A stretch of DNA of 64,000 bases from contig CACGDY010000001.1 of NCBI GenBank assembly GCA_902571915.1, positions 124,001-188,000 of the forward strand. The letters are read 5' to 3'. The notes beneath the pieces are model-generated. The model was not told the DNA's origin. It worked only from the letters and a program-made list of their open reading frames with translations, and searched no databases. This DNA is from an uncultured Pelagibacteraceae bacterium (GTDB taxonomy: Bacteria > Pseudomonadota > Alphaproteobacteria > Pelagibacterales > Pelagibacteraceae). How positions within the stretch are numbered: position 1 is the stretch's first letter; every line of letters starts with the position of its first letter. Below, one piece after another: positions 8,174 to 16,640 of this stretch. The position numbers and the translations under genes are program-made.

Positions 8174-9115
8174 ATGTCTAATATTTTAATTATTAAACAT
8201 GGATCACTAGGAGATATAGCTCAAGCAAGTGGCGCTATTCAAGACATATCTGAAAATCATAAAGATGATCGAATTTATCTACTTACAACTAAACCATACC
8301 TAGATTTATTTAAGAAAAATCCTTTTATCTACGATGTAATTTTAGACAAAAGACTGCCACGAATAAACGTAATTTATTTATATTTCTTGATGAGAGATTT
8401 AAGAAAATTGAATTTTTCAAAAGTTTTCGACCTTCAAAATTCCTCAAGAACTAATTTTTATAGAAATATTCTCTTTCCTAAAGCTAATAAAGAGATTTGG
8501 TCAAGTTCCTTTACTACTTTGCCAGTAAATGAAAATAAAGATGAATTTGACAAAAAATCAGTTCTTGAAAGATTTAACTATCAATTAAAAGAATCTAATA
8601 TTAACACGTCTAATACTTTGAATCCTGATTTTAGTTGGGCAGCTACCGATATCAGTGAAATAAAAAATTTTTATAAGTTAAACAAATATATTTTACTTTT
8701 TCCTTTTTGTTCATCACATCTAACTATCAAACAATGGCCGTATTATAATAAACTGATTGAATTAATTAAAAATAAATATGGTAACAAATATAAAATTGTT
8801 ACAGCGCCAGGTCCATCAGAAATTAACGAGGCAAAAAATATAAATGCATCAGCTTTATTAGATAATGGAAAAGCACTCAATATATCTCAGTTAACATCTT
8901 TGATAAAAGACAGTACATTTGTAGTTGCAAATGACACTGGACCTGCTCATATAACAGCACATACAGGAACAAAAGGTCTTACATTATTTGGAAAACACAC
9001 AACTGCTTATAAAGTTAGTATTGAAAGAGAAAATTTTAAAGTAATTGAAGTTACAGATCTCAATAACTTGAGCGCAGAAAAAGTTTTTGAGAGATTGTCT
9101 AATTCTTTATCTTAG
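8174..9115 (+). CDS. Family 9 glycosyltransferase (heptosyltransferase-like)
   Basis: A 313-residue GT-B enzyme of the ADP-heptose:LPS heptosyltransferase family. The N-terminus ILIIKHGSLGDIAQASGA is the family acceptor-side motif (K-GS-LGD), and ANDTGPAHITAHTGTKGLTLFG near residues 255-276 is the nucleotide-sugar-binding motif (D-x-GP-H-A). It probably acts in lipopolysaccharide core assembly at the inner membrane. The 3' end overlaps the AbrB-family gene by 17 bases, tail to tail. The sugar donor is not determined, and a true heptose pathway is not visible in the window. Confidence 0.88.
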   Translation: MSNILIIKHGSLGDIAQASGAIQDISENHKDDRIYLLTTKPYLDLFKKNPFIYDVILDKRLPRINVIYLYFLMRDLRKLNFSKVFDLQNSSRTNFYRNILFPKANKEIWSSSFTTLPVNENKDEFDKKSVLERFNYQLKESNINTSNTLNPDFSWAATDISEIKNFYKLNKYILLFPFCSSHLTIKQWPYYNKLIELIKNKYGNKYKIVTAPGPSEINEAKNINASALLDNGKALNISQLTSLIKDSTFVVANDTGPAHITAHTGTKGLTLFGKHTTAYKVSIERENFKVIEVTDLNNLSAEKVFERLSNSLS

Positions 9116-10178
9116 TTTTTTCTATTAATCTTAAAATCACAGGTATAACAAATAATATAAATAATAGTCTTATTATATGATGAAAAGCAACAAAGTCTGG
9201 TTCTAAATCAAAAGCGATAGCTATCACAGCAACTTCATAAATTCCACCAGGACAAAAAGATAAAATTAAAGATAAAAAGTTATTATCAACAAAAAATGTG
9301 GCTATGTATGCAGCAATTAAACCTAGCAAAACTAAAAGTATTGTTGCAACTAATCCATGGAAGGAATTACTTGCGACTTCTTTAAATGTTTTGTTTGCAA
9401 ATCTACATCCAACTGATGCTCCTAAGATTAATAAACAAAAATTAATTGAAGCATCTGGAAGTTTATATGATGCAATATCAAATATTTGTAAAATACCACT
9501 TGCCACCAGAGTTCCAGAAAGTAACGCAGCAGGAACTTTTGCTTTATTAAAAAAAAATATGAATACCAGTGAAACTAAAATTAATAAAATTAATTCCCAA
9601 TGATTTTGGGATATATAATCAATTTTTTCTAACTCTATAGCATCAGCAGGGTAGAGGCTTACGATTATAAAAGGAAATAAAGTTATTATAATTATCAATC
9701 TAATGAGATGAGCTGTGGCAACTTGAGATAAATCTGATTTTTCATACTCAGCTAAAATCATTAAAGGACCTAATGCACCCGGGGCAGCAGAAAATATCGA
9801 GGTCTTTTCTTTATAATTTGAAAATTTTTGTAAGTATTTTGAAACAATCAAAATACTTACGATGATATAGAAAAACATAATTATTGTTGTCCAAATCCAA
9901 TTAACCATCTGACTAATAAGATTTTGATCTATATAATTTCCGATGTGCAAACCTAAAATGATTAATATTGAGCTTAAGGCTATTTTTGGCATCATCACCT
10001 GAAAACCTTTTAAAGCGATTAATGATGTGGCTAACATAGGACCTATCATCCAAGCTAGAGGAATATTAAAAAAATCTGCGATAATGGCACTTGGAATAGA
10101 AATTATAATAACAATTAAAAATTTTTTGGAAATTAATTGATTTAAACTTTCTCGGTTTAAGGGAATCGCGCTTTGCAT
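9099..10178 (-). CDS. AbrB-family membrane protein (putative ammonia monooxygenase family)
   Basis: A 359-residue polytopic membrane protein of the COG3180/AbrB-duplication family. Two repeats can be seen, each with a hydrophobic core and a glycine-rich segment: PLAWMIGPMLATSLIAL and LHIGNYI in the first half, VPAALLSGTLVASGIL and LGASVGCRF in the second. SFCPGGIYEVAVIAIAFDLEPDFVAFHHIIRL near the C-terminus is the family signature. The old name ammonia monooxygenase is not supported by any catalytic motif; a transport or regulatory membrane role is likelier. It diverges from tctCBA, with 80 bases between start codons. Confidence 0.85.
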   Translation of the reverse strand: MQSAIPLNRESLNQLISKKFLIVIIISIPSAIIADFFNIPLAWMIGPMLATSLIALKGFQVMMPKIALSSILIILGLHIGNYIDQNLISQMVNWIWTTIIMFFYIIVSILIVSKYLQKFSNYKEKTSIFSAAPGALGPLMILAEYEKSDLSQVATAHLIRLIIIITLFPFIIVSLYPADAIELEKIDYISQNHWELILLILVSLVFIFFFNKAKVPAALLSGTLVASGILQIFDIASYKLPDASINFCLLILGASVGCRFANKTFKEVASNSFHGLVATILLVLLGLIAAYIATFFVDNNFLSLILSFCPGGIYEVAVIAIAFDLEPDFVAFHHIIRLLFILFVIPVILRLIEKTKIKN

Positions 10179-10196
10179 GCATTCTATCTTTGGTTG

Positions 10197-10225
10197 TTGA
10201 CTAGATCACAAAAAATATGTTTAAT
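10197..10225 (+). promoter_or_regulatory. Sigma-70-type promoter of tctCBA
   Basis: TTGACT (10197-10202), a 17-base spacer, then TTTAAT (10220-10225). The predicted start near 10232 leaves a leader of about 27 bases that includes GAGAGG (10248-10253) before the ATG at 10259. Hexamers and spacing are identical to those of the TRAP-transporter promoter at 20481-20509. Confidence 0.6.
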
Positions 10226-10258
10226 CAGTCTAATTAACTATAACAACGAGAGGAAATA

Positions 10259-11239
10259 ATGAAACTAATTAAATCATTTTTTTCAGTTTTATTCTCTGCT
10301 GCACTTCTATTAGCTACAACATCAGTTAACTCAATCGCTATTGAAAAATTACATTTTGTGATTGGTGGTGGTGCTGGAGGTGGTTGGGATGGAACTGCTA
10401 GAGGTACTGGAGAAGCTTTAACAAAAGCTGGATTTTTAAAAAGTGCATCATTTGAAAATATGTCAGGTGGTGGTGGTGGTAAAGCGCTTGCTTATATGAT
10501 TAATACTAAGCCTGAAAATACTATATTAGTACAATCAACACCATTAGTTCTGAGATCTATCACAAGACACAAAGGTTATGTAAGTGGTAGTGGAACTTTA
10601 TCTTATAAAGATGTTGTGCCGATTGCTGGAGTAATTGGTGACTACGGCGCTATTGCTGTAGCGAAAAACTCTCCATATAAAAACTTTGACGATGTGGTGA
10701 AAGCATATAAAGCAAACCCTAGCTCAATCAAAATGGCCGGTGGTTCTGTGAGAGGAAGTATGGACCATTTGATTGGTGCTTTAGCGTTTCAAGCTGCTGG
10801 AGCAAATCCAAACGATGTAGCTTACATTCCTTATGATGCAGGAGGTAAAGCATTAGCTGGACTTTTATCTGGGGAAACCCAAATTATTTCTACAGGTTTA
10901 GGTGAACTTATGGGTGCAAGAGATCAAGTCAGAATTATCGGCATAACTGCACCTTCAAGAGTAAGTGATGCACCAGATGCACCAACACTTAAAGAACAAG
11001 GATATGATGTACAATTTGTCAACTGGAGAGGATTTTTTGGTCCTCCAGGCATGAGTAGTAAGGATAAGAAAGCAATTGCGAAAATGTTAGGTGATGTACA
11101 AAAAACTCCTGAATGGGAAGCTGTAAGAGCAAGAAATGCATGGGTGAACATTTATAACCCAGATAAAAAGTTTGTTAAGTTTTTAGAAAACCAAACTAAA
11201 GAAATGACAGCTCTTATGAAAAAATTAGGAGTAATTTAA
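10259..11239 (+). CDS. tctC: Tripartite tricarboxylate transporter, periplasmic binding protein
   Basis: A 326-residue TctC/Bug-family binding protein. It has a signal peptide (residues 1-27, ending near NSIAIE), then IEKLHFVIGGGAGGGWDGTARG, the glycine-rich start typical of the family, which places two lobes around a carboxylate ligand. MSGGGGGKALAYM and WRGFFGPPGM are further family motifs. In the periplasm it would hand a carboxylate (citrate, another di- or tricarboxylate, or an aromatic acid) to TctAB. It has a strong promoter and Shine-Dalgarno site, and tctB follows through an unusual hairpin. The ligand is unknown. Confidence 0.92.
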   Translation: MKLIKSFFSVLFSAALLLATTSVNSIAIEKLHFVIGGGAGGGWDGTARGTGEALTKAGFLKSASFENMSGGGGGKALAYMINTKPENTILVQSTPLVLRSITRHKGYVSGSGTLSYKDVVPIAGVIGDYGAIAVAKNSPYKNFDDVVKAYKANPSSIKMAGGSVRGSMDHLIGALAFQAAGANPNDVAYIPYDAGGKALAGLLSGETQIISTGLGELMGARDQVRIIGITAPSRVSDAPDAPTLKEQGYDVQFVNWRGFFGPPGMSSKDKKAIAKMLGDVQKTPEWEAVRARNAWVNIYNPDKKFVKFLENQTKEMTALMKKLGVI

Positions 11240-11260
11240 TCCAACGGATTAATTAATTTT

Positions 11261-11309
11261 AAGAGCAGTGAATATAAATACTACTAAAATTATATCACTG
11301 CTCTTTTTT
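11261..11309 (+). terminator. Terminator-like hairpin overlapping the tctB start codon
   Basis: AAGAGCAGTGA (11261-11271) pairs perfectly with TCACTGCTCTT (11295-11305), and a further TATA pairs after one bulged A. The T run reaches 11309. The GTG start of tctB (11268-11270) lies in the left arm, and the right arm and T tract lie in codons 10-14, so the intrinsic-terminator-like structure sits within the beginning of the gene. It probably cuts transcription of tctBA relative to tctC, and a ribosome starting tctB would unwind it. Confidence 0.75.
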
Positions 11310-11738
11310 ATTTTTTCTGCATTTTATTTATATACTGCATATCAAATACAGGTTTTTTCATTTGATGAAAATGCACCTTTTAATGCAAGAACATTTCCAA
11401 TTTATTTAGGTTACGCAGGTTTATTTTTTTCTGGCTTAAAGATAATTTTACCAGACCCTGATTCAATTAAAGTAGAACATAAAACTCTAGAATATAAAAA
11501 AACATTTTTGTTAATTTTAATTGCAATTATCTATGGAGCAACAATTTTAAAAGTTGGTTATTTTTTAACAACATCATTATTCTTATTGGCATCTTATTAT
11601 TTTCTTGGTGAGAGAAGATGGATACTTATGTTTTTTCTATCTTTTCCTTTTGTAGCAGCGTTTATGTATCTTCTTCATGGAATACTTGAAATTTACCTAA
11701 GAGATCCTTTTTTACAATCAATAGGAGTAATGGGATGA
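11268..11738 (+). CDS. tctB: Tripartite tricarboxylate transporter, small membrane subunit
   Basis: A 156-residue protein with four predicted membrane segments, as in the TctB family (first segment at about residues 7-27). Together with TctA it forms the membrane part of a cation-driven carboxylate importer. A GTG start is chosen because no ATG lies upstream of the first membrane segment. This start is buried in a terminator-like hairpin. It overlaps tctA by 4 bases. TctB sequences are poorly conserved, so the call rests mainly on topology and position between tctC and tctA. Confidence 0.85.
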   Translation: MNINTTKIISLLFFIFSAFYLYTAYQIQVFSFDENAPFNARTFPIYLGYAGLFFSGLKIILPDPDSIKVEHKTLEYKKTFLLILIAIIYGATILKVGYFLTTSLFLLASYYFLGERRWILMFFLSFPFVAAFMYLLHGILEIYLRDPFLQSIGVMG

Positions 11739-13240
11739 TTGAAGGAATACTTATTGGCCTAACTACCGCTCTTACATTTCAAAATATTTTTATGGTGATG
11801 ATTGGCTGTTTTTTTGGGACAATTATTGGAATGCTTCCTGGACTTGGTCCAATGACAGCAATTGCTTTAATGATACCAATTACATACGGCTTTGATCCCG
11901 CAACTGGCTTAATTTTGATGGCCGGTGTTTATTATGGTGCAGTTTTTGGTGGATCAACATCCTCAATTTTACTTAACGCACCAGGGGTTCCAGGAACAGT
12001 TGCTACATCATTTGATGGATATCCTATGGCTCAGCAAGGTAAGGCTGGTAAAGCTTTAGCTATAGCTGCCTGGAGTTCATTTGCTGGCGGAACTCTATCA
12101 GCAATTTATTTGTTATTCATGGCACCAAGTTTATCAAAAGTAAGTTTATCATTTAGATCTCCCGACTATTTTGCACTGATGATTTTGGGTCTTACTGCTA
12201 TTGCAGCTTTTTCATCTAAGGGTCAATTCTTAAAGGCAATGATAATGGTAGTTTTGGGCTTGATGTTAGCATCAGTTGGTCAAGATTCGCTCTCTGATAT
12301 TACTAGATTCACATTTAATAATATGAATTTAACTGATGGAATAAGTTTCGTTTTAGTAGTTATGGCAACTTTTGCTATGAGTGAAGCTTTAACTATTATT
12401 CTTAGAAAAAATGATCCAACTTCAGCCGCGAGACAAGTTTCACTTACTGAATTAGGATCAATTAAAATTGATAAAGGTGAACGTAGAAAAATGTATAAAA
12501 CAATTCCAAGATCTTCATTAATTGGTTTCTTGATCGGCGTATTGCCTGGGGCTGGAGCAACAATAGCATCTTTTTTAGCTTATGGAATGGAAAGAAATTT
12601 AGTTAAAGACGAGGAAAAAGATAAATTTGGGAAAGGAAGTGTAAATGGATTGTCTGCACCAGAAACAGCTAATAATGCTGCGTGCTCAGGATCATTTGTT
12701 CCAATGTTAACTTTAGGTATCCCGGGAAGCGGGACTACAGCGGTAATGTTAGGTGCTCTTTTGGGGTTTGGTATCCAACCTGGTCCAAGACTTTATATGA
12801 CTAACCCTGAAATTTTTTGGTCAGTAATAATGTCAATGTATATTGGTATGGTTGTACTATTAATATTAAATTTACCACTGATTCCTTATATAGCTAGAAT
12901 TCTTGCAGTTCCAAAAAATTATTTAATTCCTTTAATTTTATTTTTTTCAATTACTGGAATTTATGTAATGTCATTTAATAATTTTGATATTTATTTGATG
13001 ATTGGTATTGCTATTGTTGCAACTTTTTTAAGACTATATGATTTTCCTATGCCCCCACTTATTTTAGCCTTTGTGCTTGGAGGATTAATGGAAGAAAATT
13101 TAAGAAGATCTTTACTTTTAAGCAATGGATCTTGGAGTTTTTTATGGGACAGGCCTCTTACAATTTCTATATTAGCAACAACATTGTTAATAGTTTTTTG
13201 GCATATCTATAAAACTACTTTAAACAGAAATATTAAATAA
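11735..13240 (+). CDS. tctA: Tripartite tricarboxylate transporter, large membrane subunit
   Basis: A 501-residue TctA permease with about 10-12 membrane segments. The signature GCFFGTIIGMLPGLGPMTAIA near residues 23-43 and its internal repeat FLIGVLPGAGATIASFLAYG in the second half are the paired motifs that carry the substrate path. ETANNAACSGSFVPMLTLGIPGSGTTAVMLGAL is also typical. It completes tctCBA and ends tail to tail with the GT4 gene with an 8-base overlap. Confidence 0.95.
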   Translation: MIEGILIGLTTALTFQNIFMVMIGCFFGTIIGMLPGLGPMTAIALMIPITYGFDPATGLILMAGVYYGAVFGGSTSSILLNAPGVPGTVATSFDGYPMAQQGKAGKALAIAAWSSFAGGTLSAIYLLFMAPSLSKVSLSFRSPDYFALMILGLTAIAAFSSKGQFLKAMIMVVLGLMLASVGQDSLSDITRFTFNNMNLTDGISFVLVVMATFAMSEALTIILRKNDPTSAARQVSLTELGSIKIDKGERRKMYKTIPRSSLIGFLIGVLPGAGATIASFLAYGMERNLVKDEEKDKFGKGSVNGLSAPETANNAACSGSFVPMLTLGIPGSGTTAVMLGALLGFGIQPGPRLYMTNPEIFWSVIMSMYIGMVVLLILNLPLIPYIARILAVPKNYLIPLILFFSITGIYVMSFNNFDIYLMIGIAIVATFLRLYDFPMPPLILAFVLGGLMEENLRRSLLLSNGSWSFLWDRPLTISILATTLLIVFWHIYKTTLNRNIK

Positions 13241-14315
13241 AAATTCTTTTGTATTCCTCTAAAATTGTTTTCCAAGAGAATTTAGAGACATATTCTTTAG
13301 CATTTTTTCCTAGTTCTAAATATTTTTGGTTTTCGATCATTGAATTTAATGATGAATAAATGTCATCAAGATTATTCCCATCACAAATTAAACCAGTTTT
13401 TTCATGCGTAATAGCATCTGACGCACCACCATCTTTTCCTCCAAGTGAAGGAATTCCGTATTGAGCTGCTTCGATATAAGCTATACCAAAACCTTCTACA
13501 GAGGTTTTGTTTACTACAGAAGGCATTACAAAAATATTTGATTTAGCCACCAACGCATTTTTTAACTCAGTGCTTATATCTTTAAAGAACATTACCTGTG
13601 AGGTTAGATCTAATTCCTCAACTAATTTTTTTATATTTTTCTCCTCATCTCCATAACCAATACAAATATAAACAATATCTGGGTACAATTGTTTTAAATT
13701 TCTAAGTGCCATAATTATTTTTTCATGATTTTTTCTTTTATCAAATCTAGAAACAGTCACTAGTCTAGGTGTCTTTACTTTTAATAGACTTTCGACTTTC
13801 TCAAGAGATTTTTTATTTAATTCTTGAACTGGATCAATTCCAGGATTTATCACTATTACTTTATTTTCATCTACACCGTTATTTATTGATAAATTCTTTG
13901 TATATTGAGAATTCGCAATTACTTTTTCTACATTATTAAGAACTTTTATAACCCTTTTATTTAGTGAGCTTCCTAAAGGATGGTTGATTTCTTTACCATG
14001 TATCAAACAATACTTTTTTTTATTTGTTTTAATTAATTCCAAACTTTTCCAGTGATCAGCGATTATACCCTTAACTTTATTGTCTTTTAAAAATTCATTT
14101 ATTAATTGAGCTTTTCTAATTTTCCTTAAAAATTTTATTCCACCGACTCTTTCAATTGAAAAACTAGTTTGTTCATCAAAATTTTTGTGATTTTTGTGAT
14201 AATCTGCAAAAACTTTTATCATGAAATTTTTTGACATTTCACGGGATAAACCCCACATCAAACTTTGCATTCCACCTAATTCTGGTGGAAATGCTCTAGT
14301 CACTATTAGATACAT
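13233..14315 (-). CDS. Family 4 glycosyltransferase
   Basis: A 360-residue GT-B retaining glycosyltransferase. The start, MYLIVTRAFPPELGGMQSLM, is the family N-terminus with the GG acceptor loop. VTVSRFDKRKNHEKIIMAL near residues 190-207 starts the C-terminal donor-binding domain, and EGFGIAYIEAAQYGIPSLG is the E-x7-E type donor motif. It likely adds mannose, glucose or a related sugar to a glycolipid or polysaccharide. Its start codon overlaps the stop of the thioredoxin-fold gene by 1 base, so the two are co-transcribed. Confidence 0.88.
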   Translation of the reverse strand: MYLIVTRAFPPELGGMQSLMWGLSREMSKNFMIKVFADYHKNHKNFDEQTSFSIERVGGIKFLRKIRKAQLINEFLKDNKVKGIIADHWKSLELIKTNKKKYCLIHGKEINHPLGSSLNKRVIKVLNNVEKVIANSQYTKNLSINNGVDENKVIVINPGIDPVQELNKKSLEKVESLLKVKTPRLVTVSRFDKRKNHEKIIMALRNLKQLYPDIVYICIGYGDEEKNIKKLVEELDLTSQVMFFKDISTELKNALVAKSNIFVMPSVVNKTSVEGFGIAYIEAAQYGIPSLGGKDGGASDAITHEKTGLICDGNNLDDIYSSLNSMIENQKYLELGKNAKEYVSKFSWKTILEEYKRIFI

Positions 14316-14869
14316 TAATTATTTTTCCACTTTATACCACATCCAACGCTGGGGATTTGGTTTTCTGGTCCTTTATTAGTTTCAGCAATTTTCATCATTG
14401 CTTTTAAAAGATCACTATCTCCATCTCTAATTGGAATTAACTTTTTAAGCTCTCTTACTCTTCCTCTATATTGAAGCTCTAAATCTTTGTTGTATCCAAA
14501 AAAATCAGGAGTACATACAGCATCATAAGTTTTTGCAACCTTTTGAGTTTCATCAACTAAATAAGGAAAAACAAATTGATTTTCTTTTGAAAATTTAATC
14601 ATATTTTCAAATGAATCCTCAGGATAATTTTCGGCATCATTAGCACAGATAGCAACAGAATTAATACCAACGTCTTTTAATTTTTTGCAATCTTCAACAA
14701 TATCTTTCATTACAGCTTTAACATATGGACAGTGATTACAAATAAACATAATTAATGTTCCTTTTTCACCTTTAACATCTGCTAAGGAAAGAATTTTACT
14801 CTCTGTTGATTTAAGTTTAAAGTCATGAGCTTTTTGACCAAAATCACATATTGGAGTTTGTATTGGCAT
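14315..14869 (-). CDS. Thioredoxin-fold (AhpC/TSA-like) protein
   Basis: A 184-residue cytoplasmic redoxin-like protein. It has an active-site-like C44-N-H-C47 followed by PYV, a later CTPDFFGY loop with the conserved cis-proline, and a C-terminal PSVGCGIKWK typical of this group of peroxiredoxin-like proteins (COG0526). There is no signal peptide. It may reduce peroxides or disulfides; the partner is unknown. It diverges from the gamma-carbonic anhydrase gene with only 20 bases between the two start codons, so the promoters must reach into coding sequence. Confidence 0.85.
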   Translation of the reverse strand: MPIQTPICDFGQKAHDFKLKSTESKILSLADVKGEKGTLIMFICNHCPYVKAVMKDIVEDCKKLKDVGINSVAICANDAENYPEDSFENMIKFSKENQFVFPYLVDETQKVAKTYDAVCTPDFFGYNKDLELQYRGRVRELKKLIPIRDGDSDLLKAMMKIAETNKGPENQIPSVGCGIKWKNN

Positions 14870-14889
14870 AATGTAATAATATATAAATT

Positions 14890-15402
14890 ATGTTTTACGA
14901 TTTAAAAGATAAAAAACCAAAAAACTCTGGCGAAAATTGGGTAGCGCCAAATGCAACTATAATAGGTGATGTTACCTTAGAAAAAAATTCTAGTATTTGG
15001 TTCAATGCAACTTTAAGAGGAGATGTGGAAAATATTCATATTGGCGAAGGTTCTAATGTCCAAGATGGAAGTGTTTTACACACAGACCCTGGTTATCCAC
15101 TAAAGGTAGGAAAGAACGTTACTATTGGACATATGGTCATGCTTCATGGCTGTACAATTGGGGACAATAGCTTAATTGGTATTGGAGCAGTAATTTTAAA
15201 TAACGCAAAGATTGGAAAAAACTGTCTTATTGGAGCAAAAGCATTAATCACAGAAAACAAAGAAATTCCAGATAACTCCCTAGTTATTGGTTCACCTGGA
15301 AAAGTTGTAAGAGAAATTACTGAAGAAGAAAAAAAAGCAATTTTTGATAATACAAAACACTATCAAGACAATTGGAAAAAATATTCTAAAACTATATTTT
15401 AA
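14890..15402 (+). CDS. Gamma-class carbonic anhydrase family protein
   Basis: A 170-residue left-handed beta-helix protein of the YrdA/PaaY/CaiE family. The three zinc-ligand histidines of gamma-carbonic anhydrases are in place as H64 (VLHTD), H81 and H86 (GHMVMLHG). Hexapeptide repeats run from about residue 20 to 135. The long acidic loop that carries the proton-shuttle glutamate in archaeal Cam is missing, as in most bacterial members. It may hydrate CO2, but many members have other or unknown roles. Confidence 0.88.
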   Translation: MFYDLKDKKPKNSGENWVAPNATIIGDVTLEKNSSIWFNATLRGDVENIHIGEGSNVQDGSVLHTDPGYPLKVGKNVTIGHMVMLHGCTIGDNSLIGIGAVILNNAKIGKNCLIGAKALITENKEIPDNSLVIGSPGKVVREITEEEKKAIFDNTKHYQDNWKKYSKTIF

Positions 15403-15405
15403 TAA

Positions 15406-16035
15406 ATGAAATTTAAATATTATTTTAGAAAATCAAGTTTTAAAAAAGATATTAATTCAGCCTTTTTATTAATGAGTCAAATAGAAAATTATCAACCAAA
15501 AGTCTTTTTAGAAGTTGGTGTTTTTCAAGGTGTCACATCAAGAAATGTTTGTGAGTTATTAAATAAAATTAATAAAGGAAATTTCTTATTTTATGGAATT
15601 GATATATTTGAAAGCACAAATAATGAAATAAATAACAGAGAAATGACTGTCAAACATAACAAAATTTCAAATCCAATTAAACATTTATTATTTAATATAA
15701 TTCTTAAAAAAAATTTATTTTCGATTGATTCAATTTATAAATTTTTAGGTAAATTTAAAAATAATGTAAAACTATACAAAGGACTAAGCAATTCTGAATT
15801 GTTAAAGATTGATTTATCTGCAGTTGATATGGTTTTTTTAGATGGGGGACACTCTTATGAAACTGTCAGAGAGGACTTATCTTTAATACTTAAGCAGATT
15901 AAAAAAGAAAAAATAATTATTTGTGATGATTACGATCAAGTAAATTATGGTGTTAAAAAAGCTGTGGATGAATTAAAAGATCAAGTTACTGATATAATAA
16001 ATCTTAATGGAAGATTAGTAAAAATAATTACTTAA
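15406..16035 (+). CDS. Class I SAM-dependent methyltransferase (Methyltransf_24-like)
   Basis: A 209-residue Rossmann-fold protein. VFLEVGVFQGVTSRNVCELL near residues 33-52 fits the SAM-binding motif I (E-x-G-x-x-x-G), GIDIFES fits motif II, and VDMVFLDGGHSYETVREDL near residues 145-163 is the metal-binding DGxHxYE motif of the TylF/CmcI-type family. The target is unknown; surface glycans or small metabolites are possible. It follows the carbonic-anhydrase-like gene by 3 bases, so the two are probably co-transcribed. Confidence 0.8.
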   Translation: MKFKYYFRKSSFKKDINSAFLLMSQIENYQPKVFLEVGVFQGVTSRNVCELLNKINKGNFLFYGIDIFESTNNEINNREMTVKHNKISNPIKHLLFNIILKKNLFSIDSIYKFLGKFKNNVKLYKGLSNSELLKIDLSAVDMVFLDGGHSYETVREDLSLILKQIKKEKIIICDDYDQVNYGVKKAVDELKDQVTDIINLNGRLVKIIT

Positions 16036-16037
16036 AT

Positions 16038-16637
16038 TTAAGGAACTAACCAAACATTTTTATTAGCTTCCAAATCAAATTTTGCTCTTCGATGTCCTTT
16101 AGCTGCAAGATAAAGCCATTCAATGGATTTAATTTTGCATTTGATAACAGTAAAATTTTTATAACCATCTTCACTTTGCTCCATTGTATAATCAAAATCT
16201 TCTAGTTTAGATATCATTCCAGAAGTTGGATTTTCTGATGTAGTCCCTGGAGGACTATCAGTTAAATAGCATCTTCTACTTATATGTTGAGTTTTTTTCC
16301 AAGATTCTTCTGTTGTTGAATTTTGATTATTAACTTCACACTCAACTTTCACTCTTAACTGTATTTTTTCTTCTTTATCGTAAAAAACTAAAGAGGCGTT
16401 TTTATTTTTTTTAAGAATATCTATCTTTGGAGATCTTAAATCAGTGTGAAATTGTAATAGATTATTTTCTCTATCTGATTTTCGTAAAACAACAATTCTG
16501 CCATCTACTTCATTTTGGTGAGCACAAATAAAAACAGGTATTCTAAATGGTGAACTTCTATTGGTCACAGCATCATTTAACATAGACCAATACTTATTCT
16601 GAATTTCATTAAAATCTTCATAGTATGCTGGGCGCAT
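16038..16637 (-). CDS. Pyridoxamine 5'-phosphate oxidase-like flavin split-barrel protein
   Basis: A 199-residue protein of the FMN-binding split-barrel superfamily (Pyridox_oxase_2-like). Visible features are RIVVLRKSDRENNLLQFHTD and RSPKIDILKKNKNASLVFYD in the first half, which match the FMN-phosphate and flavin-contact strands, and a C-terminal EWLYLAAKGHRRAKF in the region of the PdxH substrate-binding end. It may oxidise a pyridoxal vitamer or be a general flavin reductase; true PdxH has a more conserved C-terminus, so no symbol is given. It follows the dehydrogenase gene by 3 bases. Confidence 0.75.
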   Translation of the reverse strand: MRPAYYEDFNEIQNKYWSMLNDAVTNRSSPFRIPVFICAHQNEVDGRIVVLRKSDRENNLLQFHTDLRSPKIDILKKNKNASLVFYDKEEKIQLRVKVECEVNNQNSTTEESWKKTQHISRRCYLTDSPPGTTSENPTSGMISKLEDFDYTMEQSEDGYKNFTVIKCKIKSIEWLYLAAKGHRRAKFDLEANKNVWLVP

Positions 16638-16640
16638 ACT

